A stretch of 64,000 bases of DNA from Pedobacter yulinensis. Its GTDB lineage: Bacteria; Bacteroidota; Bacteroidia; Sphingobacteriales; Sphingobacteriaceae. The stretch spans positions 1,426,001-1,490,000 of the forward strand of contig NZ_KZ686269.1 in NCBI RefSeq assembly GCF_003029735.1, in the 5' to 3' direction. The notes under the pieces were generated by a model, which searched no databases, was not told where the DNA came from, and saw nothing but the letters and a program-made list of their open reading frames with translations. The translations under genes were made by a program, and so were the position numbers. Every line of letters starts with the position of its first letter. Position 1 is the stretch's first letter. This document shows, piece by piece, positions 16,388 through 24,287 of the stretch.

Positions 16388-16747
16388 TCAGGCAGACCTT
16401 CCGTGCTCCTGCCGCGCCCATTGCGCCATAGCGGTCAGCACGGGGGTTAGGCGCGCACCCGACTCGCTTAACTCATAAGTTACCACCGGTGGCATAACTT
16501 GCTCCGTAGTTCTGATCACGAGCTTGTCCTCCTGGAGCTGCTTCAGATGCTGGATCAGCATCTTCTCGGTCACGGAGGGTATCGCCCGTTTCAGCTCGCT
16601 GTAACGCTTTTTCCCGCTCATTAGCTGATACAGGATAATTGGTTTCCAATGCCCGCCAATTTTGTTCATTACATAACTGACCGGGCACAACAGTTCTGTT
16701 AACTGCTTATTTGCCTGCTGTGTGGAACTTTCTTTGATCGCTGCCAT
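16388..16747 (-). CDS. HxlR-family transcriptional regulator
   Basis: 119 residues from the ATG at 16747; the longer frame to 16870 overlaps the divergent gene. Cys20 in ELLCPVSYVMNKIGGHWKP is the family hallmark, followed by the winged helix (KRYSELKRAIPSVTEKMLIQHLKQLQEDKLV). It probably controls the divergent NmrA-like gene through the GTAAGTAC repeats at 16762-16787. Related regulators respond to quinones or other electrophiles. Confidence 0.9.
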   Translation of the reverse strand: MAAIKESSTQQANKQLTELLCPVSYVMNKIGGHWKPIILYQLMSGKKRYSELKRAIPSVTEKMLIQHLKQLQEDKLVIRTTEQVMPPVVTYELSESGARLTPVLTAMAQWARQEHGRSA

Positions 16748-16761
16748 ATGCCTACTTTGGG

Positions 16762-16800
16762 GTAAGTACTTGTTAAAAAGTAAGTACAAAAATACCTTTG
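16762..16800 (+). promoter_or_regulatory. Promoter and HxlR operator of the NmrA-like gene
   Basis: TTG (16770-16772), a 20-base spacer and TACCTTTG (16793-16800) are a perfect promoter for this phylum. Direct repeats GTAAGTAC (16762-16769 and 16780-16787) flank and overlap it. Inside them GTACTT and AAGTAC make an inverted repeat. The layout suggests repression by the adjacent HxlR protein. Confidence 0.65.
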
Positions 16801-16829
16801 CTGCTACAAAAAAACAACTCCAAAAAGAT

Positions 16830-17714
16830 ATGAAAATCGTCATTACCGGTTCTACCGGAAACATCAGCAAACCACTGGCCCGTATCCTGCTCGGCAGGGG
16901 CCATCAACTAACAGTCGTAAGCAGCAACCCTGCAAAAAAAGAAGGCATTGAGCAGACCGGCGCGAGTGCGGCCATCGGTTCAATTGCAGACAATAACTTC
17001 CTGGAAAGCGTTTTTAAAGGTGCAGATGCGGTTTACGCCATGGTGCCTCCAGATTTTTCGCAATCTGATTATGTGTCTTATTTCAGGGAAGCGGGCGACA
17101 GTTACGCGCAGGCACTGCAGGCCTCAGGGGTGAAACGGATCGTATTCCTGAGCAGCATCGGTGCTGATCTGCCCTCCGGTACCGGCCCCATTGCCGGCAT
17201 TCACCAGGTCGAACAGATCCTGGGTGGCCTGAAAGATCTTGACATCACCTTCCTGCGTGCCGGATTTTTTTATACCAACTTTCTTGCAAACATCGACATG
17301 ATCAAACATGCCGGTTTCCTGGGCACCAATTATGCGGCCAACACCGCGCTGGTCCTTGTGCACCCGGCCGACATCGCAGCAGCTGCAGCCGATCTGCTTG
17401 AACAACCCGGACAGGGCAAGGAAATTGCCTACATCAGCAGCGACGAACGCACCGCGCTGGAGGTGGCCAAGGTTCTGGGCGCCGCTATCGGCAAGCCTGA
17501 CCTGCAATGGATACAGTTCAGCGACGAAGATGCGCTTCAGGGCATGCGCTCAGCCGGACTTCCGGACGAAATAGCCGGTAAATATGCCGAAATGAACCGG
17601 GCGCTCGGCTCGGGCATCTTGCTGCAGGATTACCGGAAACAGGATGCAAAACCCAGCGGCTCACACAAGCTGGAAGATTTTGCCACAGAATTTGCCGCAG
17701 CGTATAACGCATAG
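16830..17714 (+). CDS. NmrA-like NAD(P)-binding protein (quinone-oxidoreductase-like)
   Basis: 294 residues from ATG 16830. The N-terminal Rossmann motif is MKIVITGSTGNISKPLA, with RVxxLSSIGAD-like (RIVFLSSIGAD) and FLRAGFFYTNFL further on. This is the NmrA/NAD(P)H:quinone oxidoreductase 2 (QorB-like) group of atypical short-chain dehydrogenases. It may reduce quinones or act as a redox sensor. The divergent HxlR gene supports an electrophile-responsive role, by inference. Confidence 0.85.
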   Translation: MKIVITGSTGNISKPLARILLGRGHQLTVVSSNPAKKEGIEQTGASAAIGSIADNNFLESVFKGADAVYAMVPPDFSQSDYVSYFREAGDSYAQALQASGVKRIVFLSSIGADLPSGTGPIAGIHQVEQILGGLKDLDITFLRAGFFYTNFLANIDMIKHAGFLGTNYAANTALVLVHPADIAAAAADLLEQPGQGKEIAYISSDERTALEVAKVLGAAIGKPDLQWIQFSDEDALQGMRSAGLPDEIAGKYAEMNRALGSGILLQDYRKQDAKPSGSHKLEDFATEFAAAYNA

Positions 17715-17731
17715 AAAGCAGTGTATAACGC

Positions 17732-17774
17732 AAAAAAGAAGGCCACAGCTTACAAGCTGTGGCCTTCTTTTTTT
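17732..17774. terminator. Bidirectional terminator between convergent genes
   Basis: GAAGGCCACAGCTT and AAGCTGTGGCCTTC form a 14-bp stem with an AC loop, flanked by A6 on the left and T7 on the right, so it can end transcripts from both sides. Confidence 0.92.
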
Positions 17775-18618
17775 ACAGCGCCGACCTGAAAAATGCCACA
17801 CTCGCGGCCACATCAGGGGCATTATTTCGCCAGTTATATTCGTACTCGGCAGATATCATGCCTTTGAAACGCTGCGCTTTCAATTCGGCCAGTACAGCAG
17901 GAATGTCTGAGGCGCCTGAACCCCAGTGCACATCGTGCGCTTTTGCACTGCGCTCGTTCAGATCCTTAAAGTGCATGTGCAACACATGTCCCCGCGCTTT
18001 TTTCAGGCAGGCCACCGGGTCCAGACCCGACCGCACCCAGTGGCCAATGTCAGCGCACAGGCCAAGATACTTGCTTTTACCCGCAATCGATTCCAATGCG
18101 AAATCTACGTTCCAGTAAATAGAAGGTTTGGGGTGATTGTGCAAGGCCACATTGATCTTATAGGTTTCGCACAAACTGGCAATCATATCCAGGTCGGCAA
18201 CCTTAGGCTCAGATGTAATGGTACGGATGCCCATTGCCTTTGCAAACTCGAAGAGCTGCTTCCAGTCCTTTTCCGAGCCCGGCGTAACCACACCGAAGCC
18301 GTAGAGGGTAACCCCTGCGGCTTTCAGTTTGGTCAGCACCTGTTCACGAACCTCCGGCTTCATGCGGAAGTCCATTCGCCCCTCCATTCCACCGCCAAGG
18401 CGTTGTCCCGGAAAAGCTTCCACATACCGCAGCTTGCAGCTGTCTATTTTGGCCACGGCTTGGAAGAAATCAAACCGGTTAAAAGTATAGGCCTGGGAAC
18501 CGAGCTTCCAGCCCAGTTTCTCTTCAGGATAAGCGCCAGCCTGCTGACCGGCTTGTCTGCTTTTACATCCGCCAGCCAGAACACCTAATAGCGCCAGACC
18601 GAAAAGTATTTTTTTCAT
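17773..18618 (-). CDS. Lipoprotein with sugar phosphate isomerase/epimerase (TIM-barrel) domain
   Basis: 281 residues from ATG 18618, giving a lipoprotein signal (LGVLAGGC, Cys20). The body is an AP-endonuclease-2/xylose-isomerase-like barrel: LGSQAYTFNRF, VTLYGFGVV, VALHNHP, YLGLCADIGHWVRSG, LHMHFKDL and ISAEYEYN carry the usual Glu/His/Asp metal ligands. Proteins like this are annotated as periplasmic sugar phosphate isomerases/epimerases, but the true substrate is unknown and, being outside the cytoplasm, may be an unphosphorylated sugar. Confidence 0.83.
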   Translation of the reverse strand: MKKILFGLALLGVLAGGCKSRQAGQQAGAYPEEKLGWKLGSQAYTFNRFDFFQAVAKIDSCKLRYVEAFPGQRLGGGMEGRMDFRMKPEVREQVLTKLKAAGVTLYGFGVVTPGSEKDWKQLFEFAKAMGIRTITSEPKVADLDMIASLCETYKINVALHNHPKPSIYWNVDFALESIAGKSKYLGLCADIGHWVRSGLDPVACLKKARGHVLHMHFKDLNERSAKAHDVHWGSGASDIPAVLAELKAQRFKGMISAEYEYNWRNNAPDVAASVAFFRSAL

Positions 18619-18875
18619 AGTGCAATCGTTAATGACAGGTAAATCTACAGCAATTACAGGTGCTTTCACGGCCCTTGCGACTGGCGGAACTGTAACATTC
18701 TCAAGATGCGTTTTAAGCAAAAACGCTATTTTCAAACCCAAATTTCGTTTCGCAGACTGCTAAATCTTTTTAGTTCGACGGTTGCTTTCTGAAAAAAAGT
18801 GCACCGTTCCGGCTTAAATGATCACGGTTTATGCGCGCTTTTATTTGACGGCTGCCGCCGGATGCGGTGCCTGCC

Positions 18876-19424
18876 CTATTTCCGGTGATCTGCCTGGCGC
18901 AGAGGATATGGACAACTGGCCTTTCCTTTCCTGATGCGTTCCAGGCCGGTTCGCAGCAACTGCCGTCTTAGCGGACTCAGGTAATCGAGGTAAAGCCGGC
19001 CGCGGGTGTGGTCATATTCGTGTTGGACGATCCGGGCCAGAGGACCACTGAAGACGGCCTCAACCGCATGAAAGTCCTCATCAAAATACGTCATGCGAAC
19101 CGATATAGCGCGGGGAACAGCAGCCTGCAATCCGGGAATGCTCAGGCAGCCTTCTTCTTCAAGGAGCTGTTCGGATGAATACCAGGTGATCTCTGGATTA
19201 ATAAATGCTTTTCTGACCGGTTCGTCTGCGGCTTCGCCCGTATCTGCGAGGAAGACCTGCAGGTCTGTTCCAACCTGTATAGCTGCCAACCCTGCGCCCT
19301 GGGCATGATCGAGCGTGTGCCACATGTTTTCGAGCAGGTTTTTAAGCCCCTGCCAATGCATGGGAACCGGCCGCGACACCTGGCGCAACCAGGTATCGCC
19401 GTAAGGTACAATGGGTAAAATCAT
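18876..19424 (-). CDS. def: Peptide deformylase
   Basis: 182 residues, the usual length. All three motifs are present: GAGLAAIQ (43-50), EGCLS (91-95, metal ligand Cys93) and QHEYDH (134-139, ligands His135 and His139, catalytic Glu136). It removes the formyl group from N-terminal methionine of new proteins. The C-terminal tail after residue 150 is basic. It faces away from the AraC gene. Confidence 0.95.
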   Translation of the reverse strand: MILPIVPYGDTWLRQVSRPVPMHWQGLKNLLENMWHTLDHAQGAGLAAIQVGTDLQVFLADTGEAADEPVRKAFINPEITWYSSEQLLEEEGCLSIPGLQAAVPRAISVRMTYFDEDFHAVEAVFSGPLARIVQHEYDHTRGRLYLDYLSPLRRQLLRTGLERIRKGKASCPYPLRQADHRK

Positions 19425-19501
19425 GTTTTTATTGCAAAAATCGGCAGCAAGGAAGGATTTGTATTGGACATTTTAGACTGGCACATTGCTGGGGGAAAGT
19501 G

Positions 19502-19509
19502 TACCTTTG
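19502..19509 (+). promoter_or_regulatory. -7 box abutting the AraC start codon
   Basis: TACCTTTG at 19502-19509 is a perfect -7 box only 4 bases before the ATG at 19514. No TTG lies at the right -33 distance. If used, transcription would begin at or next to the start codon. Confidence 0.4.
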
Positions 19510-19513
19510 TAAC

Positions 19514-20323
19514 ATGCCGCTGAGCCTTTTCAAATACCTGCAAACCGACCGTCAGACTGCCATTGCGCGCCTGGCACCGCGTGCCGCTTTGGGACAGCTT
19601 GTTGGCGAAATCCTGATCGTCCCGGCAAGTTTGATACCGGCACATTCTGCTTTCTTCAGCGATGGCTGCCCTACCCTGGTGCTGACGGCCAACGCTCAAA
19701 GCCGTCTTGTACTGCAAAGGGCGAACAAAACGGTCGTTCTGCAAGGCGGCTGGATCGGCAGTTCATATTTTGAGAATCTTTCTTTACAGCTTGAACAACC
19801 AGGCGACTTCCTGATCGTATTTCGCTTTCAGCCGGCATCTTTTTTTGCCGCCACCGGCCTGCAGCCAGCCTACTTGAGACAACACGCCGTGCTGCCAACC
19901 GACGTAATCGGACTCTTCCATCCCGGGCAAGCGCTGCCGGCATTACAGCATGTTAAGCGGACAGAGGATTTCCTTGAGGCCCTTCCGGTCAAAGAAGCGG
20001 CGTTGCCGCCATCCATCAACCAGGTCATCCAGGCTTTAGACGCCACACCCGGCAAGCCGCTCAGGCTGGCCGATCTGCAACGCCGGCATGCAACAGGCTA
20101 CAAAAAACTGGAACGTGATTTTGCGCGGATCACCGGCATGGCCCCTAAAGAATACCTTTCCCTGCAACGTTTTCTTAGAACCTACCAATGTCTGGCTCAG
20201 GGGCAGGCAGCCGGCATGACAGCTGCTGCAGCCATGAATGGCTATTGTGACCAAAGCCACATGATCCGCGAATTTAAAAAGTTTACCGGGACTGCACCCA
20301 AAGCACTGCTGGCCCGCCGGTAA
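19514..20323 (+). CDS. AraC-family transcriptional regulator
   Basis: 269 residues from ATG 19514. The first 150 residues are a DUF6597-like sensor region, and the C-terminal 100 residues are the double helix-turn-helix, with a recognisable second motif MNGYCDQSHMIREFKKFTGTAPKALL. Ligand unknown. Its stop codon directly abuts the stop of the convergent GNAT gene, with no terminator between. The neighbour on the other side is divergent def. Confidence 0.85.
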   Translation: MPLSLFKYLQTDRQTAIARLAPRAALGQLVGEILIVPASLIPAHSAFFSDGCPTLVLTANAQSRLVLQRANKTVVLQGGWIGSSYFENLSLQLEQPGDFLIVFRFQPASFFAATGLQPAYLRQHAVLPTDVIGLFHPGQALPALQHVKRTEDFLEALPVKEAALPPSINQVIQALDATPGKPLRLADLQRRHATGYKKLERDFARITGMAPKEYLSLQRFLRTYQCLAQGQAAGMTAAAAMNGYCDQSHMIREFKKFTGTAPKALLARR

Positions 20324-21004
20324 TCAGCGGTTACGTGCCAGCTTTTGAAACGTGATCGTTCGGCGTGCCACAAACCCCATGGCTTCGTATATCCCGACAG
20401 CACGCTGGTTCGTTAGGGCTACATGCAGACAGGACTGCACGCCCTGGCTTCTGTGCCAGGAACACAATTCAGAGATCAATGATTTTGCAAAACCACGCCC
20501 TGTATAGCCGGGTCGGGTTACGATTGCGCTCAGCTCACTAAACCCGGGCAGCCTCATGCGTTCACCAGCCACCGCAGCAAACCGGCCTTCTGCGCGGATG
20601 CCATAATAACGCCCGAGTAAATGGGTGTTCCTTTCAAAGTAGCCCGGCTGCACCAGGTTGACCAGGTCGTAAAGCGCTGCCTCGTCTCCTGGTTCGAGTA
20701 CAGCACCTTGGCTGTCAGGCCTGCAGAACCCAGCCGGACCGGCCAGCATTTGGGCACAGTCCAGCGACTGAACAAGGGTCCAGCGGGAACTGAGCGGCGG
20801 TATGTCGCCGATCAGGTAAACCTGTTCGCCCGGTATGACCTGACCGGCCAGCTGGTCCATGCATGCTGCCGTGGGCTCCCGCAACGCTGCGAAAGTCAGC
20901 ACCCCGTCAGCGTAACGTACTGCATCTGGGTCGCCTCTGGCAAATTCAGCCTGCGGGCCATTCAGTGCCCACCATGCCGGGTTGTCCAGCAATGTTTCAT
21001 CCAT
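20324..21004 (-). CDS. GNAT N-acetyltransferase, FR47-like
   Basis: 226 residues. The C-terminal half carries the acetyl-CoA site (AIVTRPGYTGRGFAKSLISELC, about 160-180) and the final strand with NQRAVGIYEAMGF. The N-terminal half is divergent, as in FR47-like members. Substrate unknown. It ends tail-to-tail with the AraC gene, zero bases apart. Confidence 0.82.
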   Translation of the reverse strand: MDETLLDNPAWWALNGPQAEFARGDPDAVRYADGVLTFAALREPTAACMDQLAGQVIPGEQVYLIGDIPPLSSRWTLVQSLDCAQMLAGPAGFCRPDSQGAVLEPGDEAALYDLVNLVQPGYFERNTHLLGRYYGIRAEGRFAAVAGERMRLPGFSELSAIVTRPGYTGRGFAKSLISELCSWHRSQGVQSCLHVALTNQRAVGIYEAMGFVARRTITFQKLARNR

Positions 21005-21280
21005 GGCCGCAAGATACTTTTTTGCAGCAAAAAGACTGGCTTCGGGGCTTCAAGAGGCCTGCCAAACCGCGAATATAAAAGATGCAGGCAGCGAACCGGC
21101 ATGCTGTTATAAACCGAAGAACTTTGCGATCCTGCCGGCCAGGTACTGCCATTTCGGGAAAATCCGGAATGCAGGTGCTGCGACAGCAATGGCTTTTGAC
21201 TGTTGCCTGTATAGAAACGGGTGTTGCGATGTTTTCATTTTCATCTATACAAGTTCAGCAAAGTAATGCTTTGCCGTGAG

Positions 21281-21321
21281 CAGGTGCCGGCAAAAGAAGA
21301 TTTTCTGCCGGCAAACACCTG
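21281..21321 (+). promoter_or_regulatory. Long hairpin upstream of the GntP operon
   Basis: CAGGTG-CCGGCA-AAA pairs with TTT-C-TGCCGG-CAAA-CACCTG, giving 15 pairs interrupted by small bulges. It is close upstream of the -33 box, so it is not in the mRNA leader; it could be an operator, the end of an upstream transcript, or an extruding cruciform. Confidence 0.4.
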
Positions 21322-21335
21322 TCGCCTCTGCGTTT

Positions 21336-21365
21336 TTTGCAATCCGGGAAATTAGTTTAAATTAG
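21336..21365 (+). promoter_or_regulatory. Promoter of the D-amino-acid operon
   Basis: TTTG (21336-21339), an 18-base spacer and TAAATTAG (21358-21365, one mismatch to TAnnTTTG). The ATG at 21371 is only 5 bases beyond, so the mRNA could be leaderless. Confidence 0.45.
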
Positions 21366-21370
21366 CAGTG

Positions 21371-22684
21371 ATGACATTCCTGTTAATTTTCCTGTGCCTC
21401 CTGGCGCTGGTGTTGCTGATCAGCTACGTCAAAATTCATCCGTTTATCGCTTTCCTGGTTATTGCAATCCTCGCTGCCATTCTGCTGGGCATGCCTTTCG
21501 ACCGGATCACTGGCGCCGTAGAAAAAGGAATAGGCGATATGTTGTCATCGCTGCTTATCCTGATCTCTTTCGGGGCCATGTTCGGCAAACTGGTTGCAGA
21601 CAGCGGCGCGGCGCAGAAGATCGCCAGCGTGCTGATGGGCATGACCGGGCCTAAAAATATCCACTGGGCCATGATGGTGGTGGGATTTATCATCGGCATC
21701 CCGCTATTTTATGGTGTTGGATTTGTACTGATGGTCCCCCTGATCTTTTCAGTCGTTTACAAATACCGCCTTTCTGCTGTCGGGGTAGGCATCCCTATGT
21801 TGGCAGCCTTATCCGTTACCCATGGCTTTTTGCCCCCGCACCCTTCGCCCTCGGCCCTGGTGGTCCAGTTTGGTGCAGATATGGGGATGACCCTGCTCTA
21901 CGGTTTCGCCATTGCCATTCCCGCCATAATCATAGCAGGGCCAATCTTTTCACGCAGCCTGTTGAAAATTCCCTCCCAGCCGCTCGCTGCTTTTGTTGCC
22001 GCCGACCGGCCCGACCAGGAACTTCCGGGCGCCTTCAACAGCTTTTTTTCAGCGCTGCTTCCGGTCTTCCTGCTCATTGCAACCACGCTGTTTCCCATGG
22101 TATTTGCAGTGGGCGAAAAAGGCCTTAAAATACTGGCTTTCATCAGCAGCCCATCGGTCGTGATGATGGTCTCCCTGTTTTACGCTTTTTGTTCGCTGGG
22201 GCTGCTCCGCGGAAACAGCCTTTCCCAGATCATTGAACGAAGTGTGGGCGCGGTGAAAGACGTCATGCCGGTCATCCTGATCATTGCCGGTTCTGGCGCA
22301 CTGAAGCAGGTTTTCACCGAGTCTGGCGTAAACGCAGAGATCGGGGCCGCCTTACAGGGCCTGAACATGGAACCCCTTGTTTTGGGCTGGCTCATTGCTG
22401 CCATTATTCGCATTTGCGTAGGTTCAGCCACAGTTGCCGGGCTTACGGCTGCAGGCATCATCCTGCCGCTGATCCAGTCTGGCCAGGCCGATCCGAACCT
22501 CATGGTGCTGTCCATCGGCGCGGGCAGCCTCGCCTGCTCACATGTAAACGATTCCGGGTTCTGGCTTTTCAAAGAATATTTCAATCTCAGCATGCGCGAC
22601 ACCTTTATGTCCTGGTCGGTCATGGAATCTATCGTGGCTGTTGCCGGTCTGGCAGGTGTGCTGCTGCTTAACCTTATTATCTGA
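21371..22684 (+). CDS. GntP/DsdX-family permease
   Basis: 437 residues with about 12 hydrophobic segments. The order of segments and motifs such as ADSGAAQKIA, GLPLFYGVGF-like (IPLFYGVGFVLMVPL), HGFLPPHPSP and a C-terminal GSATVAGLTAAGIILP match the gluconate:H+ symporter family, which also includes the D-serine carrier DsdX. Start ATG 21371 (a GTG precedes it). The downstream genes process D-amino acids, so a D-serine-like or hydroxy-amino-acid substrate is more likely here than gluconate. First gene of a four-gene operon. Confidence 0.85.
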   Translation: MTFLLIFLCLLALVLLISYVKIHPFIAFLVIAILAAILLGMPFDRITGAVEKGIGDMLSSLLILISFGAMFGKLVADSGAAQKIASVLMGMTGPKNIHWAMMVVGFIIGIPLFYGVGFVLMVPLIFSVVYKYRLSAVGVGIPMLAALSVTHGFLPPHPSPSALVVQFGADMGMTLLYGFAIAIPAIIIAGPIFSRSLLKIPSQPLAAFVAADRPDQELPGAFNSFFSALLPVFLLIATTLFPMVFAVGEKGLKILAFISSPSVVMMVSLFYAFCSLGLLRGNSLSQIIERSVGAVKDVMPVILIIAGSGALKQVFTESGVNAEIGAALQGLNMEPLVLGWLIAAIIRICVGSATVAGLTAAGIILPLIQSGQADPNLMVLSIGAGSLACSHVNDSGFWLFKEYFNLSMRDTFMSWSVMESIVAVAGLAGVLLLNLII

Positions 22685-22697
22685 TAAATACATCTAT

Positions 22698-23171
22698 ATG
22701 AGCACATTAAATCCTGATCAGCGTTTCGAAGAAACCGGACTGTCCCTCCCGCCTGCACCCAGCCCCCTCGGCGTCTATAAACCCTTCCTTGTCGATGGCA
22801 AGTACCTTTACGTTTCCGGTCACGGCCCCGTTCGGGACGACAAGAGCCTGATCATAGGCCGCATTGGCGAAGACATGAGTGCAGAAGAGGGAAAGGAGGC
22901 CGCAAAACAGGTTGGTCTGACCATTCTTTCGACCATTCGTACCAACTTTGGCAGCCTGAGCAAGGTAAAACGCGTCATCAAAGTACTCGGAATGGTCAAC
23001 TGTACCGCAGATTTTGAGAAACATCCCTTCATCATTAATGGTTGCAGCGAGCTGTTTGCCACTGTTTGGGGCCAGGAAAATGGCATTGGGGTTAGAAGCG
23101 CTGTGGGCATGGGCTCCCTGCCTGACAACATCCCCGTAGAGGTCGAAGCGCTGTTCGAGCTGGAGCCATGA
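22698..23171 (+). CDS. RidA-family enamine/imine deaminase
   Basis: 157 residues from ATG 22698; the longer frame starts inside the previous gene. The Rid fold has SGHGP, the stretch VGLTILSTIRTNFGSL, VLGMVNCT and the C-terminal GVRSAVGMGSLPDNIPVEVEAL, with the conserved Arg and Glu of the deaminase site. RidA hydrolyses 2-aminoacrylate and related enamines made by PLP dehydratases. It starts 13 bases after the permease and its stop overlaps the start of the next gene, so it is tightly coupled to the PLP enzyme. Confidence 0.88.
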   Translation: MSTLNPDQRFEETGLSLPPAPSPLGVYKPFLVDGKYLYVSGHGPVRDDKSLIIGRIGEDMSAEEGKEAAKQVGLTILSTIRTNFGSLSKVKRVIKVLGMVNCTADFEKHPFIINGCSELFATVWGQENGIGVRSAVGMGSLPDNIPVEVEALFELEP

Positions 23172-24280
23172 GTATCCCCGAAGAACTCCTGGTCGCTGAG
23201 GCAGACCAGCTGCCGACACCGGCCCTGGTCATTTTTGCAGCAATTGCCGAGAACAATGTTCGGTTGCTGACAGAAATGGCTGGCGGAACACATCGCCTGA
23301 TGCCGCATGTGAAGACCTGCAAATCTTCAGAAGCGGTACAGTTGATGCGCAATGCCGGTATTGACCGATTCAAGTGTGCCACGATCGCTGAGGCAGAGAT
23401 GCTCGCGCTGTCGGGCGCCCGGGAGGTTCTGCTGGCCTATCAGCCGGTAGGCAAAAACATGGCACGTTTTGCCAGGCTGTGCCGGCAATTTCCTGGAAGT
23501 TCGATTGCCTGTCTGGTCGATCATCCGCTGGTACTTGAACAGCTTGAAACCACTGCAGCCCGGGAGGGAACCGTCTTTAACCTGTTTATAGATATTGATG
23601 TTGGCATGCACAGGACCGGCCTGCCTGCAGCAGCCGCCCCTGCACTGGCATGGCAGGCCGAACAGGCCGTTCACCTGAAACTGCTTGGTTTACATGCGTA
23701 CGACGGCCACATTCACCAGGCCAACCAGGAAGCGCGGCGCCTGGCATGGACCGAAGCTTTCGACCCCGTGTTCAGGCTGCTGAGCGAACTTGAGGAAGAG
23801 ATCGCGCGACCGATAGCGCTCGTGGCTGGGGGAACACCGACCTTCCCCTACCACCTCCAAGACGAGCGCGTAACCTGTAGCCCCGGAACATTCATTTACT
23901 GGGATGCCGGCTACGCCGAACAATACCCTGAACAGCCCTTTCAGCCGGCAGCCTGGCTCCTGGGCCGGGTAGTTTCGTTGCCGGCGCCGGGACGGTTGTG
24001 CCTGGATATAGGCCATAAGGCTGTCGCGGCCGAAATGGAACTTGAAATGCGCCTGCGTTTTCCGTTCAACCCATCCTTCCGCATTGCAGGACAGAGCGAG
24101 GAACACCTGATGATTGAAACAGACGAAACGGATCAGTATGCACCCGGCGAGCTGATATACGCCCTGCCCTGGCACATTTGTCCTACGGTGGCGCTGCATG
24201 AAGAAGCCACCATCATAAAGAACGGTAAACGCGCCGGCAGCTGGGCCGCCACGGCACGCAAACGAACAATAACAATTTAA
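23168..24280 (+). CDS. PLP-dependent D-serine dehydratase / D-threonine aldolase-type enzyme
   Basis: 370 residues, a fold-type III (alanine-racemase-like) enzyme. Lys49 in MPHVKTCK is the probable PLP lysine, GLHAYDGH lies in the barrel, VAGGTPTF binds phosphate, and the C-terminal metal site is His336 and Cys338 in HICPTV. The His-x-Cys pair matches eukaryotic-type D-serine dehydratases, while D-threonine aldolases carry His-x-Asp at this place. It should convert D-serine or another D-3-hydroxy amino acid to an enamine or to glycine plus aldehyde. ATGA overlap with ridA. Confidence 0.85.
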   Translation: MSIPEELLVAEADQLPTPALVIFAAIAENNVRLLTEMAGGTHRLMPHVKTCKSSEAVQLMRNAGIDRFKCATIAEAEMLALSGAREVLLAYQPVGKNMARFARLCRQFPGSSIACLVDHPLVLEQLETTAAREGTVFNLFIDIDVGMHRTGLPAAAAPALAWQAEQAVHLKLLGLHAYDGHIHQANQEARRLAWTEAFDPVFRLLSELEEEIARPIALVAGGTPTFPYHLQDERVTCSPGTFIYWDAGYAEQYPEQPFQPAAWLLGRVVSLPAPGRLCLDIGHKAVAAEMELEMRLRFPFNPSFRIAGQSEEHLMIETDETDQYAPGELIYALPWHICPTVALHEEATIIKNGKRAGSWAATARKRTITI

Positions 24281-24287
24281 ACAGCCT

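Larger units (their letters stand above)
21005..21370. other. 366-base divergent region upstream of the D-amino-acid operon
   Basis: No gene visible. It contains a long hairpin at 21281-21321 and a promoter at 21336-21365, both on the operon side. The rest shows nothing I recognise. Confidence 0.5.

Noticed and set aside
16232-16450. 72-codon open frame between MscS and the HxlR gene
   Set aside because: It overlaps the HxlR 3' end and has no coding character; treated as chance.
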